From G963667915 sp965197385 (GTDB lineage Bacteria; Acidobacteriota; Vicinamibacteria; Vicinamibacterales; UBA823): a stretch of DNA of 64,000 nt. Numbering within the stretch: the stretch's first letter is position 1; each line of letters begins with the position of its first letter. The stretch spans positions 1 to 64,000 of the forward strand of contig CBDANA010000005.1 in NCBI GenBank assembly GCA_965197385.1, read 5' to 3'. Below the pieces are notes generated by a model. The model was not told where the DNA came from and searched no databases. It saw only the letters and a program-made list of their open reading frames with translations. Below, in pieces: positions 8,277 through 16,029 of the stretch. Both the position numbers and the translations under genes were made by a program.

Positions 8277-9693
8277 TACTACTTTGTTACTTCGCAGTAG
8301 TTGCGAAGGATTCGCCAAGTGATCTGATTTGAGGACATTGTACTTTTTGTTCAAATTCGGTACGCTTGAGCGCGGTGAGCGATCGCCGCGCGGTCTATCA
8401 GTTGCGTCGGCTGATGACGTGGCTCGAAGCGTTCAAACCCTGCTTCGGCCATCGTGCCCAGGTGCTCGCGCTGCGTCGGTACGTGCAAGGACTGCTGAGC
8501 GACAGCGCGCGCAAGTCGATGGAAGCGATGCTGGCACGCGTCACCGACCCTGGGTCGTACCAAGCGTTCCAGCACTTCATGACCGATGCGCCGTGGGATG
8601 CCGAATCGGTCTGGCGGCGATTGCGCACGGTCATTCCCGAACGCCAGGGCCTGCTGATTTTCGATGGCACGAGCTTTCCCAAACAGGGGAAACACTCGGT
8701 CGGGGTGGCGCGCCAGTACTGCGGCGCCTTGGGCAAAGTCGCCAATTGTCAGGTGGCGGTGACGGCGGCGCTGTGGACGGAGGTGCGCGCCTATCTGCTC
8801 GGCGCCGCGCTCTACCTGCCGGAAGCCTGGTTGACCGCCGCGGCGCGGGCCCAGGCGCGGGTTCCCGCCACGGTCCGCTTTCAAGAGAAGTGGCGCCAAG
8901 CCTTGACGCTGCTCCGCCAACTGCGCGCGACTGGCTTCACGGTGACCGGCGTGGTCGCGGATGCGGAATTTGGCGACAACGCCGTGTTTCGCGCCATGTT
9001 GCACCGGCTGCGCCTCCCCTATGCGGTGGGGATTTCGTCGCAGCTGACCGTCTTTCACGGGACGCCACGCCTGCTGTGGCCTGCGGCCCCGCCGCAGGGG
9101 CGCCCGCGCAAACATCCCGAGCTGCCGGCGGGGGTCGAGGCCATCAGCGTCGCCGACGTCGCCGCCACGGTACCGCGCTGGCGCCGGATCACCTGGCGCA
9201 ATCGTCGCGAGGGACGACGCTGGACGGTACAGTGTGTGGCAATCCGGGTGACCCCCGCACACGACTGGCGGCATCGCCGCCTCGCGCCCGAACTCTGGCT
9301 GTTGTGCGAACGGGATGTCGGGGAGACGCCGCGCGCCAAGTACTCTTTCGTGAACCTGCCGGCGTCCGCGTCGTTGACGCAGGTGGTGCGGCTGGCGCAT
9401 CAGCGCTGGGCCATCGAACAGCAATACCAGGACCTGAAGACCGAGCTCGGTCTGGATCACTTCGAAGGCCGCACGTTCTCCGGCTGGCATCATCACGTCG
9501 TGCTCACCGCCATCACGTACAACTTTCTGCAGGCCGAGCGACACCGTGCGCGCACGAGCCTGACTTTTCCCGTCGTGCGCGGCATCGTCCAAGAAATTTT
9601 CACCGCGTATTTGTTTGCTCAACGACCCCAGTACCTCAAACGCATCGAGTCTCTGCGGTCCGTTCAGTTACGGATCTAACAAAGTAGTACTAG
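8273..9693 (+). mobile_element. IS701-family insertion sequence, tandem to the preceding IS
   Basis: The element proper is 8277-9689. Its ends are perfect 13-bp inverted repeats (TACTACTTTGTTA on the left, its complement on the right), which become 16-bp when part of the flanking CTAG is counted. CTAG lies at 8273-8276 and again at 9690-9693. IS701 elements are known to duplicate a 4-bp YTAR target, so CTAG fits. The left copy is shared with the IS1182-like element, so one element inserted into the duplication made by the other. Confidence 0.88.
8366..9679 (+). CDS. IS701-family transposase
   Basis: A 437-residue DDE transposase. The core includes LLIFDGTSFPKQGKHSVGV (first Asp), TGVVADAEFGDN (second Asp) and RWAIEQQYQDLKTELGLDHFEGR with the catalytic Glu in the YREN-like segment, followed by GWHHHVVLTAITYNFL. 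This order and length are typical of the IS701 family within the IS4 supergroup. The gene fills the element and is intact, and the inverted repeats are perfect, so this is probably the most recently moved element in the window. The long ORFs in two other frames over the same stretch are shadows. Confidence 0.88.
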   Translation: MSAVSDRRAVYQLRRLMTWLEAFKPCFGHRAQVLALRRYVQGLLSDSARKSMEAMLARVTDPGSYQAFQHFMTDAPWDAESVWRRLRTVIPERQGLLIFDGTSFPKQGKHSVGVARQYCGALGKVANCQVAVTAALWTEVRAYLLGAALYLPEAWLTAAARAQARVPATVRFQEKWRQALTLLRQLRATGFTVTGVVADAEFGDNAVFRAMLHRLRLPYAVGISSQLTVFHGTPRLLWPAAPPQGRPRKHPELPAGVEAISVADVAATVPRWRRITWRNRREGRRWTVQCVAIRVTPAHDWRHRRLAPELWLLCERDVGETPRAKYSFVNLPASASLTQVVRLAHQRWAIEQQYQDLKTELGLDHFEGRTFSGWHHHVVLTAITYNFLQAERHRARTSLTFPVVRGIVQEIFTAYLFAQRPQYLKRIESLRSVQLRI

Positions 9694-9699
9694 GAAACG

Positions 9700-9746
9700 T
9701 GGAGCCGGCGATCGGACTCGAACCGATGACCTGCTGATTACGAATC
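9700..9746 (-). other. 3' half of a tRNA-Thr(CGT) gene, likely attachment-site scar
   Basis: On the reverse strand the sequence runs GATTCGTAATCAGCAGGTC, then a 5-bp T-stem around TTCGAGT, then CGCCGGCTCCA. That is the anticodon loop (CGT, Thr), the 3' anticodon stem, the variable loop, the T arm and an acceptor end with CCA. The 5' half (acceptor strand, D arm) is absent; homology stops in the anticodon loop. Tyrosine-recombinase islands commonly recombine in tRNA anticodon or T loops and leave a 3' tRNA repeat. It therefore probably marks an att end of an island lying to its right or left. Confidence 0.72.
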
Positions 9747-10570
9747 TTAGCCGCCCCTCAGAATTGTTAGATTTCCGAGTGATTTTGATTGTGAGGGTTG
9801 CAGAATGTGGCAAATCGCGGCATCGGGACGCAACCTATACGCAACCGTCGACAGCACAGTGGCTAGATGTCTTTGCTAAACACGTTGTTCATCCGGAGCA
9901 CTCTGAAAAGAATGGTGTTGTGACACAACCGTTAGCGGCGGGTCGCGGTTCCGCCCCCTCGACCGGATCATGAGGCGTTGTTGCATGCAGACCCGCTGCG
10001 GCGAGTGCCCTCATCCTTCTGACGAGATGACGACGCCAGAAACCCGGGGCCAGAGCTGGCAGCCAGGTTCCCGTAGCACACGCCCACTCGGAACGGCGTC
10101 TGTCGCGCCATGAAGTCGAGGATTCCTCCGAAGTACAAGACTGTGATGTGTACGACCTAGTGCAGTGATTCGGAAATAGCTCGGCACTTCATCACTTTCT
10201 CCAAGATCCGCTCAGCAGGCGCGGTCCGGTCCCGTCGCGTTGGTGGAGCCAGGCGCTGGGGCCACGTCGAACCAGCGCAGGGTCATCGGATCGACCACGG
10301 CGCGGAGGATAGCCGAAATGCCCCGATTCTTGAGTTTCGGCCGATTAATGGGACACTACGGGCATGGCGATAGAACACCAGCAAAACCTAGCAGAACTGA
10401 CGAAGACGGCCTTTTAGAACGAGGCGGCGGGAGTCGGGCTTGACAGGGCTTTCAGAATAGGCCTGATTTCACGATTTCGACTGAAATCAGAAACTCTGGA
10501 ACCTGCCGGTCCTCACGATTGCCTGGGTAGAGACCCAAATCAGACCCAGCACAAGACCGTCCTGCTATGC
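9747..10570. other. non-coding debris with an IS630-family transposase remnant
   Basis: No intact gene is visible. On the reverse strand 10157-10231 ends in RTAPAERILEKVMKCRAIS and ESLH, the C-terminus typical of IS630-family transposases; everything upstream of it is lost. The remainder, including 9764-10150 and 10240-10560, shows only short ORFs with no recognisable domain. The stretch separates the tRNA scar and IS pair from the first accessory gene pair. Confidence 0.5.
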
Positions 10571-10894
10571 TTGTGGGGGGGGGTGGTCGTGGAACGCAAG
10601 ATTCGATTCCAGGTGACCTCGTCCCTGGGGAAGACGATCAAGGTAACCGAGGAGTACTGGCAGCGGATCGTCACGACGAAACACCCAGTGATGGCGGGCC
10701 AAGAAGAGCTCGTCAAGAAGGCGTTGACGGCGCCAGACAAAGTCCGGAGAAGCCGGAAGGACCAGTCGGTGTTCCTGCAATACGCGAAGGCCCATGGTCG
10801 CTACGGCTGCGTCGTGGTGAAGCACTTGAACGGAGACGGTTTCGTCGTAACGGCGTACCTGACCGACAGAATCAAGATTGGTGACCCGCTATGA
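10571..10894 (+). CDS. DUF4258/RelE-like small protein, putative toxin of a gene pair
   Basis: About 100 residues. The core IRFQVTSSLGKTIKVTEEYW is followed by KHPVMAGQEELVKKAL, VFLQYAKAHGRYGCVVVKHL and TAYLTDRIKIGDPL. This resembles the DUF4258/RelE-BECR-like fold, with a conserved final Y-x-T-D-R-I strand. It overlaps the following DUF2283 gene by ATGA, so the two are translationally coupled, and DUF4258-DUF2283 couples are commonly annotated as putative toxin-antitoxin or host-inhibition modules. The start is uncertain: TTG 10571 precedes a run of nine Gs (10575-10583), and GTG 10583 or 10589 are alternatives. No biochemical role can be stated. Confidence 0.55.
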   Translation: MWGGVVVERKIRFQVTSSLGKTIKVTEEYWQRIVTTKHPVMAGQEELVKKALTAPDKVRRSRKDQSVFLQYAKAHGRYGCVVVKHLNGDGFVVTAYLTDRIKIGDPL

Positions 10895-11112
10895 AACCCA
10901 TCAAGGTGACCTTCGACAAGGCCGGCAACACGCTGAACGTGTGGTTCGACAATCCCCAAAACGAACATGTGGCGGAAGAAACCGCTGAGGAAGTCGTTCT
11001 GATCAAGGACAAGGTCGGCAAGCTCATCGGGTTCGAAGTCTTGAACTATCTCTCCGCAGGTGAGTCGAAGGACATCGAGACACTGGCCGTGGAAGGGGCA
11101 GTGCTTGGATGA
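10891..11112 (+). CDS. DUF2283-family small protein
   Basis: A 73-residue protein with the DUF2283 pattern. MKPIKVTFDKAGNTLNVWF matches the Y/F-D-x-x-x-D-x-L-Y/W-I opening; it is followed by VVLIKDKVGKLIGFEVLN and a tail ending in TLAVEGAVLG. It starts on the ATG that overlaps the stop of the preceding DUF4258-like gene, so the pair forms a two-gene unit. In similar pairs the DUF2283 member is the candidate antitoxin or partner. No terminator is evident before the next gene. Confidence 0.65.
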   Translation: MKPIKVTFDKAGNTLNVWFDNPQNEHVAEETAEEVVLIKDKVGKLIGFEVLNYLSAGESKDIETLAVEGAVLG

Positions 11113-11429
11113 GAGCGGGGAAGCCTAACCAGAACGCGCAGGTTGAGCGATTCATCCCTCGTTAACCTCCCGTCTACCTGACAGGTTGGTCGGTGCCAGG
11201 CGCTTCGCCCGAGACCGGTGGGGAGTCGCTCTCCTGCTCTCTCCAGCACCTCTACGGCAAGCCACGCCCATGCTCGACCCGAAGCGCGACTTGGCCGGCT
11301 CAACGCCGGAAACCTTGGCCCGTGCGTTGTTACGGCGCCTCGAACCGCTACGGCCGAGACGTCCCAAGGCTCGCCCGACGGCGTTGTCAACAGTGGCACC
11401 GAACCCGAACCGGTAGGACCTGCCCCGAT

Positions 11430-11978
11430 ATGTCTAACATCCTCTTCGCCGTCGCCGTCGCCATCCTCATTGCCTCGTTAGCGGGAGCAGTCTGGTCCGC
11501 GGTCGTCCCGGGCAGGCGAATCTGGCCGCCACCGGGTCGTCGTTCCTGGCAGTACTTCCTGACCTGGGCCGGCTTCTGCGCAGTGTGCGGCATCAACCTC
11601 CTTCTCCTCCTCATGCACTGGAACTCTTGGGTCTTCCAGAGCCCCCTCCGGTTCGTCGTCGGGATCCCGTTGGCGCTGCTCGGCGGCATGCTGGCGGTGT
11701 GGGGTGTGGTCACGGTGGGCTGGAAGAACACGTCTGGGCTGAAGGGCGGGTTCGTGTCCGACGGACCCTACCGGTTCACACGGAACCCACAGTATGTCGG
11801 TGACATCGTGTTCTTCCTTGGCGTGGGCGTGATCGCGAACGCTGTGTTCTTGTGGATCGCGCATCTGCTGCTTGCGCTGGTGTTCGTCGTTGCGCCGCTC
11901 ACCGAGGAGCCGTGGCTGGAGGAGCAGTACGGTGACGCGTACCGGGAGTATAAGAAGCGGGTTCCGCGGTTCCTGTGA
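11430..11978 (+). CDS. isoprenylcysteine carboxyl methyltransferase / phospholipid methyltransferase family membrane protein
   Basis: A 182-residue integral membrane protein with four to five hydrophobic helices (ILFAVAVAILIASLAGAVW; YFLTWAGFCAVCGINLLLLL; PLALLGGMLAVWGVVTVGW; IAHLLLALVFVVAPLTEEP). The cytosolic SAM-binding motif is GPYRFTRNPQYVG, followed by EEPWLEEQYGDAYREYKKRVPRFL, the hallmark C-terminus of the ICMT/PEMT-like family. The ATG at 11430 is chosen because the first helix starts immediately after it; the frame is open upstream without hydrophobic character. Substrate is not inferable. 11113-11429 holds no gene I can support. Confidence 0.8.
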   Translation: MSNILFAVAVAILIASLAGAVWSAVVPGRRIWPPPGRRSWQYFLTWAGFCAVCGINLLLLLMHWNSWVFQSPLRFVVGIPLALLGGMLAVWGVVTVGWKNTSGLKGGFVSDGPYRFTRNPQYVGDIVFFLGVGVIANAVFLWIAHLLLALVFVVAPLTEEPWLEEQYGDAYREYKKRVPRFL

Positions 11979-11982
11979 GGGG

Positions 11983-12290
11983 TCACCCCACAGACTCCAC
12001 CCGCAACGTCAGCATATCGATATCGTGATACTGCTGGTGGCGTATGGACGACGCGTAGCGCCGTAGCAGCCGGAGCGGGATCTCGGCCTCCACGGGCACG
12101 CTTGCGGCCGCCTCGCTGAGCATCGCGAGCTGATCTTCGAGGTTCGTCTCGTCAGTGGTCGCGATGAACTCCAGATCGGCCGCATCGCCATCGCTTTGCG
12201 CAACGAGCAGCAGGCTCCGTCCTGAAACCGTCGTAGTACACGCCAAAATGTGTGGTTCAGCGAGTCAAACCAGGTAATCAGGTAATACAT
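11983..12290 (-). pseudogene. small hypothetical protein, probably frameshifted
   Basis: From ATG 12290 the frame reads MYYLITWFDSLNHTFWR. A one-base shift near 12235 continues as RSLLLVAQSDGDAADLEFIA, then TNLEDQLAMLSEAAASVPV and a basic tail. The composition of both segments is protein-like and they join naturally, so a single protein of about 100 residues was probably encoded. I do not recognise the family. It converges with the ICMT-family gene, their stops lying 5 bp apart. Confidence 0.4.
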
Positions 12291-12354
12291 CGCAAGGCCA
12301 AAGCATGGGAATCGATTGGCAGGATGAACCGCCTCGGGTTTGTGAGAGAGCTCG

Positions 12355-12510
12355 TTAGTTGACTCCGGCCGCCATGACTGGAGCCTCCTGCGTCAGATAG
12401 TACTGCTGTTCACACTCCGCCGGCGGCACGTGACCGATCGGCGCGAGGAGCCGCCGGTGGTTGAACCAGTCCACCCATTCGAGTGTCGCAAACTCGACGG
12501 ACGCGTTGCC
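12355..12510 (-). pseudogene. C-terminal fragment of an IS3-family transposase OrfB
   Basis: The reverse frame ends with ASVEFATLEWVDWFNHRRLL followed by PIGHVPPAECEQQYY. This is the conserved end of the rve integrase domain of IS3-family OrfB (usual form WVDWFNNRRLLEPIGNIPPAEFE). Upstream of about 12510 the frame no longer resembles a transposase, so the copy is a 50-codon relic. It is a different IS3 subgroup from the complete element at 12989-14658. Confidence 0.7.
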
Positions 12511-12988
12511 GCGAGTCAGGGACGCATCCACTTCTGCTTCCTGTCCGAGCGGGCGGTGTCGGAGTGGACGGACGATGAGATCACAGAGAAGATCGCGGAG
12601 GAGAAGCAACTCTGGAAACAGCGCGCGGCATTCGACCCACTGAGAGGTGCGCACAGCTTCGTTCTCGTGGTCGCGTCACCGCGTGTGGCATTCGCAGCGC
12701 CAGACCAGCACCTGCACGCTTTCAGCGACTACATCCTGGAGCTAGCGGGATGGGAACCAGATCGTCGAGGGGCACGGCAGAGGAACACGATATCGGGTGA
12801 TTTTCTGTACCTAAAGCATCCGACACAAGACAGCTTTATGGGGTATAGGTTCAACGTGGATTACTTCGCGTGTGCGGGCGATAGACGATGGTGGCACGAT
12901 CACCGGTTCCCAGGAGGTATTGCGTTCACTGCGAACAGTACCGGACACATGGTTGCAGTGAGTGAATGGCGGGCCGCGTCAACGACTT
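12511..12988 (+). pseudogene. hypothetical protein truncated at both ends by insertion sequences
   Basis: The open frame reads IHFCFLSERAVSEWTDDEIT, FDPLRGAHSFVLVVASP, DYILELAGWEPD and DSFMGYRFNVDYFACAGD. The composition is that of a folded soluble protein with no membrane segment. The 5' side merges into the IS3 relic on the opposite strand and the 3' side is cut by the left inverted repeat of the IS3 element at 12989, after which the frame runs into IS sequence. I do not recognise the family. Confidence 0.4.
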
Positions 12989-14119
12989 TGAGACAACCTG
13001 AGTGCGCATGTAGTGAAGCGAGTCCACGCTGTTGACGCGCACGATCGATCGATCTCCCACGATCACGTCTGACCCGAACATCACCCGATGCTGCGGGTCG
13101 TCCGGGGTGACGACCGCTGCTCCTGAGGCATCCTGGCGGGTCGATGTCGCCGGCGGATTGATCCACACCGCCGCTGGAAGGGTTTCGAGGCGAGGCGGGC
13201 CTTGCACGAAGCGCTCGGGATGCGCCGCATGGGCGGCCAGGCGCGTCTGGTGCCGGACCTGCAGGATCAGCGCCGCGCGCCCGTAATGGACGTCGTCGGG
13301 CGTGAGATACCGCAGGCCACTGTGATGATGCGCGTTGTTGTACCACCCGAAGAGGCTGTGGCCGATCGCGCGCGCGTCTTGAATCGAGCCGAAGCGGTCG
13401 GGAAACTCGGGGCGGTACTTGACCGTTCGGAATTGGGCTTCTGAAAACGGATTATCGTTGCTCACGCGCGGGCGCGAGTGGCTGGCGGCGATTCCGAGGT
13501 CGGCGAACAGCTCGGCGACGCGCTTGCTCCGCATCGGCGCGCCGCGGTCGGCATGGATCGTCAGCTGATTCGGCGCGATGCCTTGCTTGTGACACGTCGC
13601 CTCGATCAAGCGCTCGGCGCGCCGCGCGCGCTCGTGGGCCGCGACCATCCAGCCGACGACGTACCGACTGAAGAGATCCAGGATCACGTAGAGCGAGAAG
13701 TACCGATAGGCCACGGGCCCTTTCAGCTTCGTGATGTCCCACGACCAGATCTGATTGGGCGCCGTGGCCACGCGCGCCGGCTTGGCGTACGCCGGATGCC
13801 GCGCCTGATCGCGCCGCTCGCGCACCTCGCCGGCCGCCGCCAGGAGGCGAGACATCGTGCGCGGCGAGCAGAGGTAGGTCTGTTCCTCGAGCAACGTGGC
13901 ATGGACCTCGGCCGGCGACTGATCCACGAAGCGATCGCTGTGCAGCACGTCGAGGACGACCTGCCGTTCACTGGGTGCCAAGGCCCGCGGCGAGGCCGGC
14001 CGCGGACGTGGCGGGCCGGCGGGCCGCTGCCGCCGATAGCACGACGCGCGGGAGACGCCGACGCTGGCACACAGCGCCGACGTTTCGCCCGTGGTCGTTA
14101 CGGTCGTGACCGCCGTCAT
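12926..14119 (-). CDS. IS3-family transposase OrfB (DDE integrase core)
   Basis: A 397-residue frame from ATG 14119, coupled to orfA by an ATGA overlap. The N-terminal HTH-like portion (VGVSRASCYRRQRP) precedes the rve integrase core. WSWDITKLKGPVAYRYF carries the first Asp, LTIHADRGAPMRSKRVAEL the second and the SNDNPFSEAQFRTVKY segment the Glu. The C-terminus is unusual: the frame does not stop inside the element but continues through the left inverted repeat into host DNA, stopping at 12926. The last 20-25 residues are therefore junction-encoded. The catalytic residues are intact. Confidence 0.8.
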   Translation of the reverse strand: MTAVTTVTTTGETSALCASVGVSRASCYRRQRPAGPPRPRPASPRALAPSERQVVLDVLHSDRFVDQSPAEVHATLLEEQTYLCSPRTMSRLLAAAGEVRERRDQARHPAYAKPARVATAPNQIWSWDITKLKGPVAYRYFSLYVILDLFSRYVVGWMVAAHERARRAERLIEATCHKQGIAPNQLTIHADRGAPMRSKRVAELFADLGIAASHSRPRVSNDNPFSEAQFRTVKYRPEFPDRFGSIQDARAIGHSLFGWYNNAHHHSGLRYLTPDDVHYGRAALILQVRHQTRLAAHAAHPERFVQGPPRLETLPAAVWINPPATSTRQDASGAAVVTPDDPQHRVMFGSDVIVGDRSIVRVNSVDSLHYMRTQVVSKSLTRPAIHSLQPCVRYCSQ

Positions 14120-14658
14120 CAGTCGAGCTCGTCGTTGTCGAGCGGTTTCAGGGGGATCCCCAGGATCTCGGCAACTTTTTTTTGGAGCGTGATGATCGTC
14201 TCCGCCCGCTGGAGCTGGCGCTGGAGCCGACGGTTCTCTGTTTCGAGTTGTTTGACACGCGGATCGACGGGGGGCGCCTTGGGTCCGCGCTTCCGGGCCC
14301 GCATGCCGGCGAGCGCCCCGCGCTCCCGCTGCTGGCGCCACTGCGTGAGGTGCGAGCTGTAGAAGCCTTCGCGCCGCAACAACGCGCCCACGTCACCGGG
14401 CTTCTTGCACGCGTCGGCCAGTTTCAGGATTCGGAGCCGATATTCGACGCTGAACCGCCGGCGGGTCACCTTCGCCGGCACCTCAGGATCGGGGGCGGTC
14501 GCGCGCGACGTGGTCATGGGACCGGAGTCTCCGGTCGCCCTCAGGGCTCCCTCCGCCTCCGCCCCCACGACCACGTCCATCTCCACGGCTTCTGGCATGC
14601 GAATCATCCATCGAACCCTCCCCGCCCCTCCAGTAATCTCCCGAGGAAGGTTGTCTCA
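12989..14658 (-). mobile_element. IS3-family insertion sequence
   Basis: The element is bounded by 11-bp inverted repeats: TGAGACAACCT at 12989-12999 and its complement AGGTTGTCTCA at 14648-14658. It contains orfA and orfB on the reverse strand, overlapping by ATGA at 14117-14121. Length is 1.67 kb, longer than the 1.2-1.5 kb usual for IS3, in part because orfB has a long C-terminal extension. The flanking bases do not give an obvious 3-bp duplication, so the copy may have lost its original flanks. Confidence 0.72.
14119..14607 (-). CDS. IS3-family transposase OrfA (helix-turn-helix)
   Basis: A 162-residue DNA-binding partner of OrfB. RRRFSVEYRLRILKLADAC begins the IS3/IS911 helix-turn-helix, followed by LLRREGFYSSHLTQWRQQR and a leucine-zipper-like stretch (VKQLETENRRLQRQLQRAE) used for multimerisation. 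In IS3 elements OrfA and OrfB are often fused by -1 frameshifting; here the arrangement is a simple ATGA overlap, so reinitiation is more likely. The start at ATG 14607 lies about 50 bp inside the right inverted repeat. Confidence 0.82.
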   Translation of the reverse strand: MIRMPEAVEMDVVVGAEAEGALRATGDSGPMTTSRATAPDPEVPAKVTRRRFSVEYRLRILKLADACKKPGDVGALLRREGFYSSHLTQWRQQRERGALAGMRARKRGPKAPPVDPRVKQLETENRRLQRQLQRAETIITLQKKVAEILGIPLKPLDNDELD

Positions 14659-14796
14659 CAGATTATTGGCGCGGGGGGTGGTATGGAGGCCACAGCGACG
14701 GCAAGGCCTGGGCGCTGAAGCAGGCGATGCTAACGATTAAGGAACTCGGCGCAAACGCGCGAGACGACCAGCGCTGAACCATCGGAGCAAGGGCGG

Positions 14797-15255
14797 GTGA
14801 CCTGGCTACGACCGCTCAGGGCTGATGGGAGACCATTGGTTGTCAACGTGGCATGCCCACTTTCGAGTGTCCCGAGGCCCCTGGAGGGCAAGGATTGGAC
14901 CCGCTACGAGGGAGTGCTGCACACCGACCACGCCGTTCGTGAGGAGTTTTTTGCCGACCGAGACGTCGCGCCGACTGCGTCGAGGCCGTACTTGATGGAC
15001 TTCACGTACCTTTATGACGAGGGGCAGGATGACTTCATTGAGTTTACGGGTGGCAAGCCTATCCCGGCCAAGCGAGTGTTTAAAGAGATCGGCCGGCCGG
15101 AAGAGTGGACGTACCGGACGAGCGACGCGGCGCGTCTACGCACGGTGAAAGAGGTCAGGACGGTCGCCGAGCAGTTAACAAAGTGCCGGCACTGGGAGGA
15201 CCTGCTGGGGTCCGATGACGGGAGAGAGTATTGGGAGACATCGCACTCACGCTGA
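14797..15255 (+). CDS. hypothetical protein
   Basis: A 152-residue ORF from GTG 14797. The middle (DWTRYEGVLHTDHAVREEFF, PYLMDFTYLYDEGQDDFIEF, PAKRVFKEIGRPEEWTYR) has normal soluble-protein composition and codon use. I do not recognise a family and see no motif, signal or membrane segment. It overlaps the next small ORF by 25 bp, suggesting joint translation, and lies between the IS3 element and the DprA-like gene. The N-terminus is uncertain because the frame is open upstream. Confidence 0.45.
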   Translation: MTWLRPLRADGRPLVVNVACPLSSVPRPLEGKDWTRYEGVLHTDHAVREEFFADRDVAPTASRPYLMDFTYLYDEGQDDFIEFTGGKPIPAKRVFKEIGRPEEWTYRTSDAARLRTVKEVRTVAEQLTKCRHWEDLLGSDDGREYWETSHSR

Positions 15256-15479
15256 CAACCATCTCTGTGACCTTCTCAGACGGTTCACAGACCACTGCGC
15301 GGGCCGAGGGCAACAACGCCGCGTGGCAGTGCCCATGCGGGCAACCGCTTCCGCTTCTTGGTCGGTGCTATTTCCAGTTCGGCCACGAGTGCCACACGGT
15401 CTGCCCAGACTGTGGGCGGTCGTACCGAGTGACCAAGGACGCCCATAAGAAGGCTAGGTCGGTTGAGGAGTACACCTAG
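15231..15479 (+). CDS. small zinc-ribbon protein
   Basis: An 82-residue protein from TTG 15231, overlapping the end of the preceding ORF. It has two metal-binding knuckles: CPCGQPLPLLGRCYF with two close cysteines and CHTVCPDCGRSYRV with a CxxCG. The ribbon follows a short beta-rich start (LTTISVTFSDGSQTTARAEG). Such small zinc ribbons are common on mobile DNA. It lies 551 bp upstream of the DprA-like gene, so a joint unit is not evident. Confidence is limited by the unusual start. Confidence 0.5.
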   Translation: MGDIALTLTTISVTFSDGSQTTARAEGNNAAWQCPCGQPLPLLGRCYFQFGHECHTVCPDCGRSYRVTKDAHKKARSVEEYT

Positions 15480-16029
15480 CCTTAAGTAAACTGAGACACT
15501 TTCAAAGGGTGTAGGGCTTTTCTGTCGAAAGCCATGACTTCGCATCCTGACCCTTACCTGGTGAAAGCGCTCCCTGTCCCTGTCGGGTCCGGCTCTTCCG
15601 ACTTGGCGTATACGCAGCATGGCCGGAACTTCGTTTATGGCAGCCAGCGACAGTCAAATCGCCCTGGCCCGATTTCGGTCTGGCATTTGTGGCTGATGTA
15701 GGCGGGGCTGATTATCGTAACGCCATCCATGCCGCTGAGGACAGACGTAAACAATGGCATCGAACCGCTCTTCCCACGCATGCCACGCGCGGCGCGCGAT
15801 GACGCGATCTGCCCGCGGAGTATCCGAGTCCGTCGACGTGCTGGCGCCGCTCGAGGCGCGGGGACGAGGCTGGCACGTGGCTCCGAGTCTAGCGCGATCA
15901 GAGACCAGGCCATATACATTACAATGACCCGCGATGCCCATGCGTGCTCCCGGGCGTTCGGCGTCGATGCATGCCGATGGAACAGCGCCAAACGCGACGC
16001 ATAGCCTGCGGTACGTGCCGCCCTCCCAA
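15480..16029. other. intergenic region upstream of the DprA-like gene
   Basis: I see no gene with a recognisable product in 15480-16029. Reverse-strand ORFs over 15635-16213 are arginine-rich shadows. The DprA frame is open back to 15934, with alternative ATGs at 15934 and 15967, so its 5' untranslated region may be shorter than shown. No tRNA or clear hairpin was seen. Confidence 0.4.

Noticed and set aside
8329..9687. Long ORFs (452 and 423 codons) in other frames over the IS701 transposase
   Set aside because: Both cover the intact 437-residue transposase, which carries the DDE motifs; the others have shadow composition.
9700..9746. Functional tRNA gene
   Set aside because: The D arm and 5' acceptor strand are absent, so it cannot fold as a tRNA.
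13478..14362. 294-codon forward ORF opposite the IS3 transposase
   Set aside because: Antisense of a catalytic rve domain; no motif of its own.
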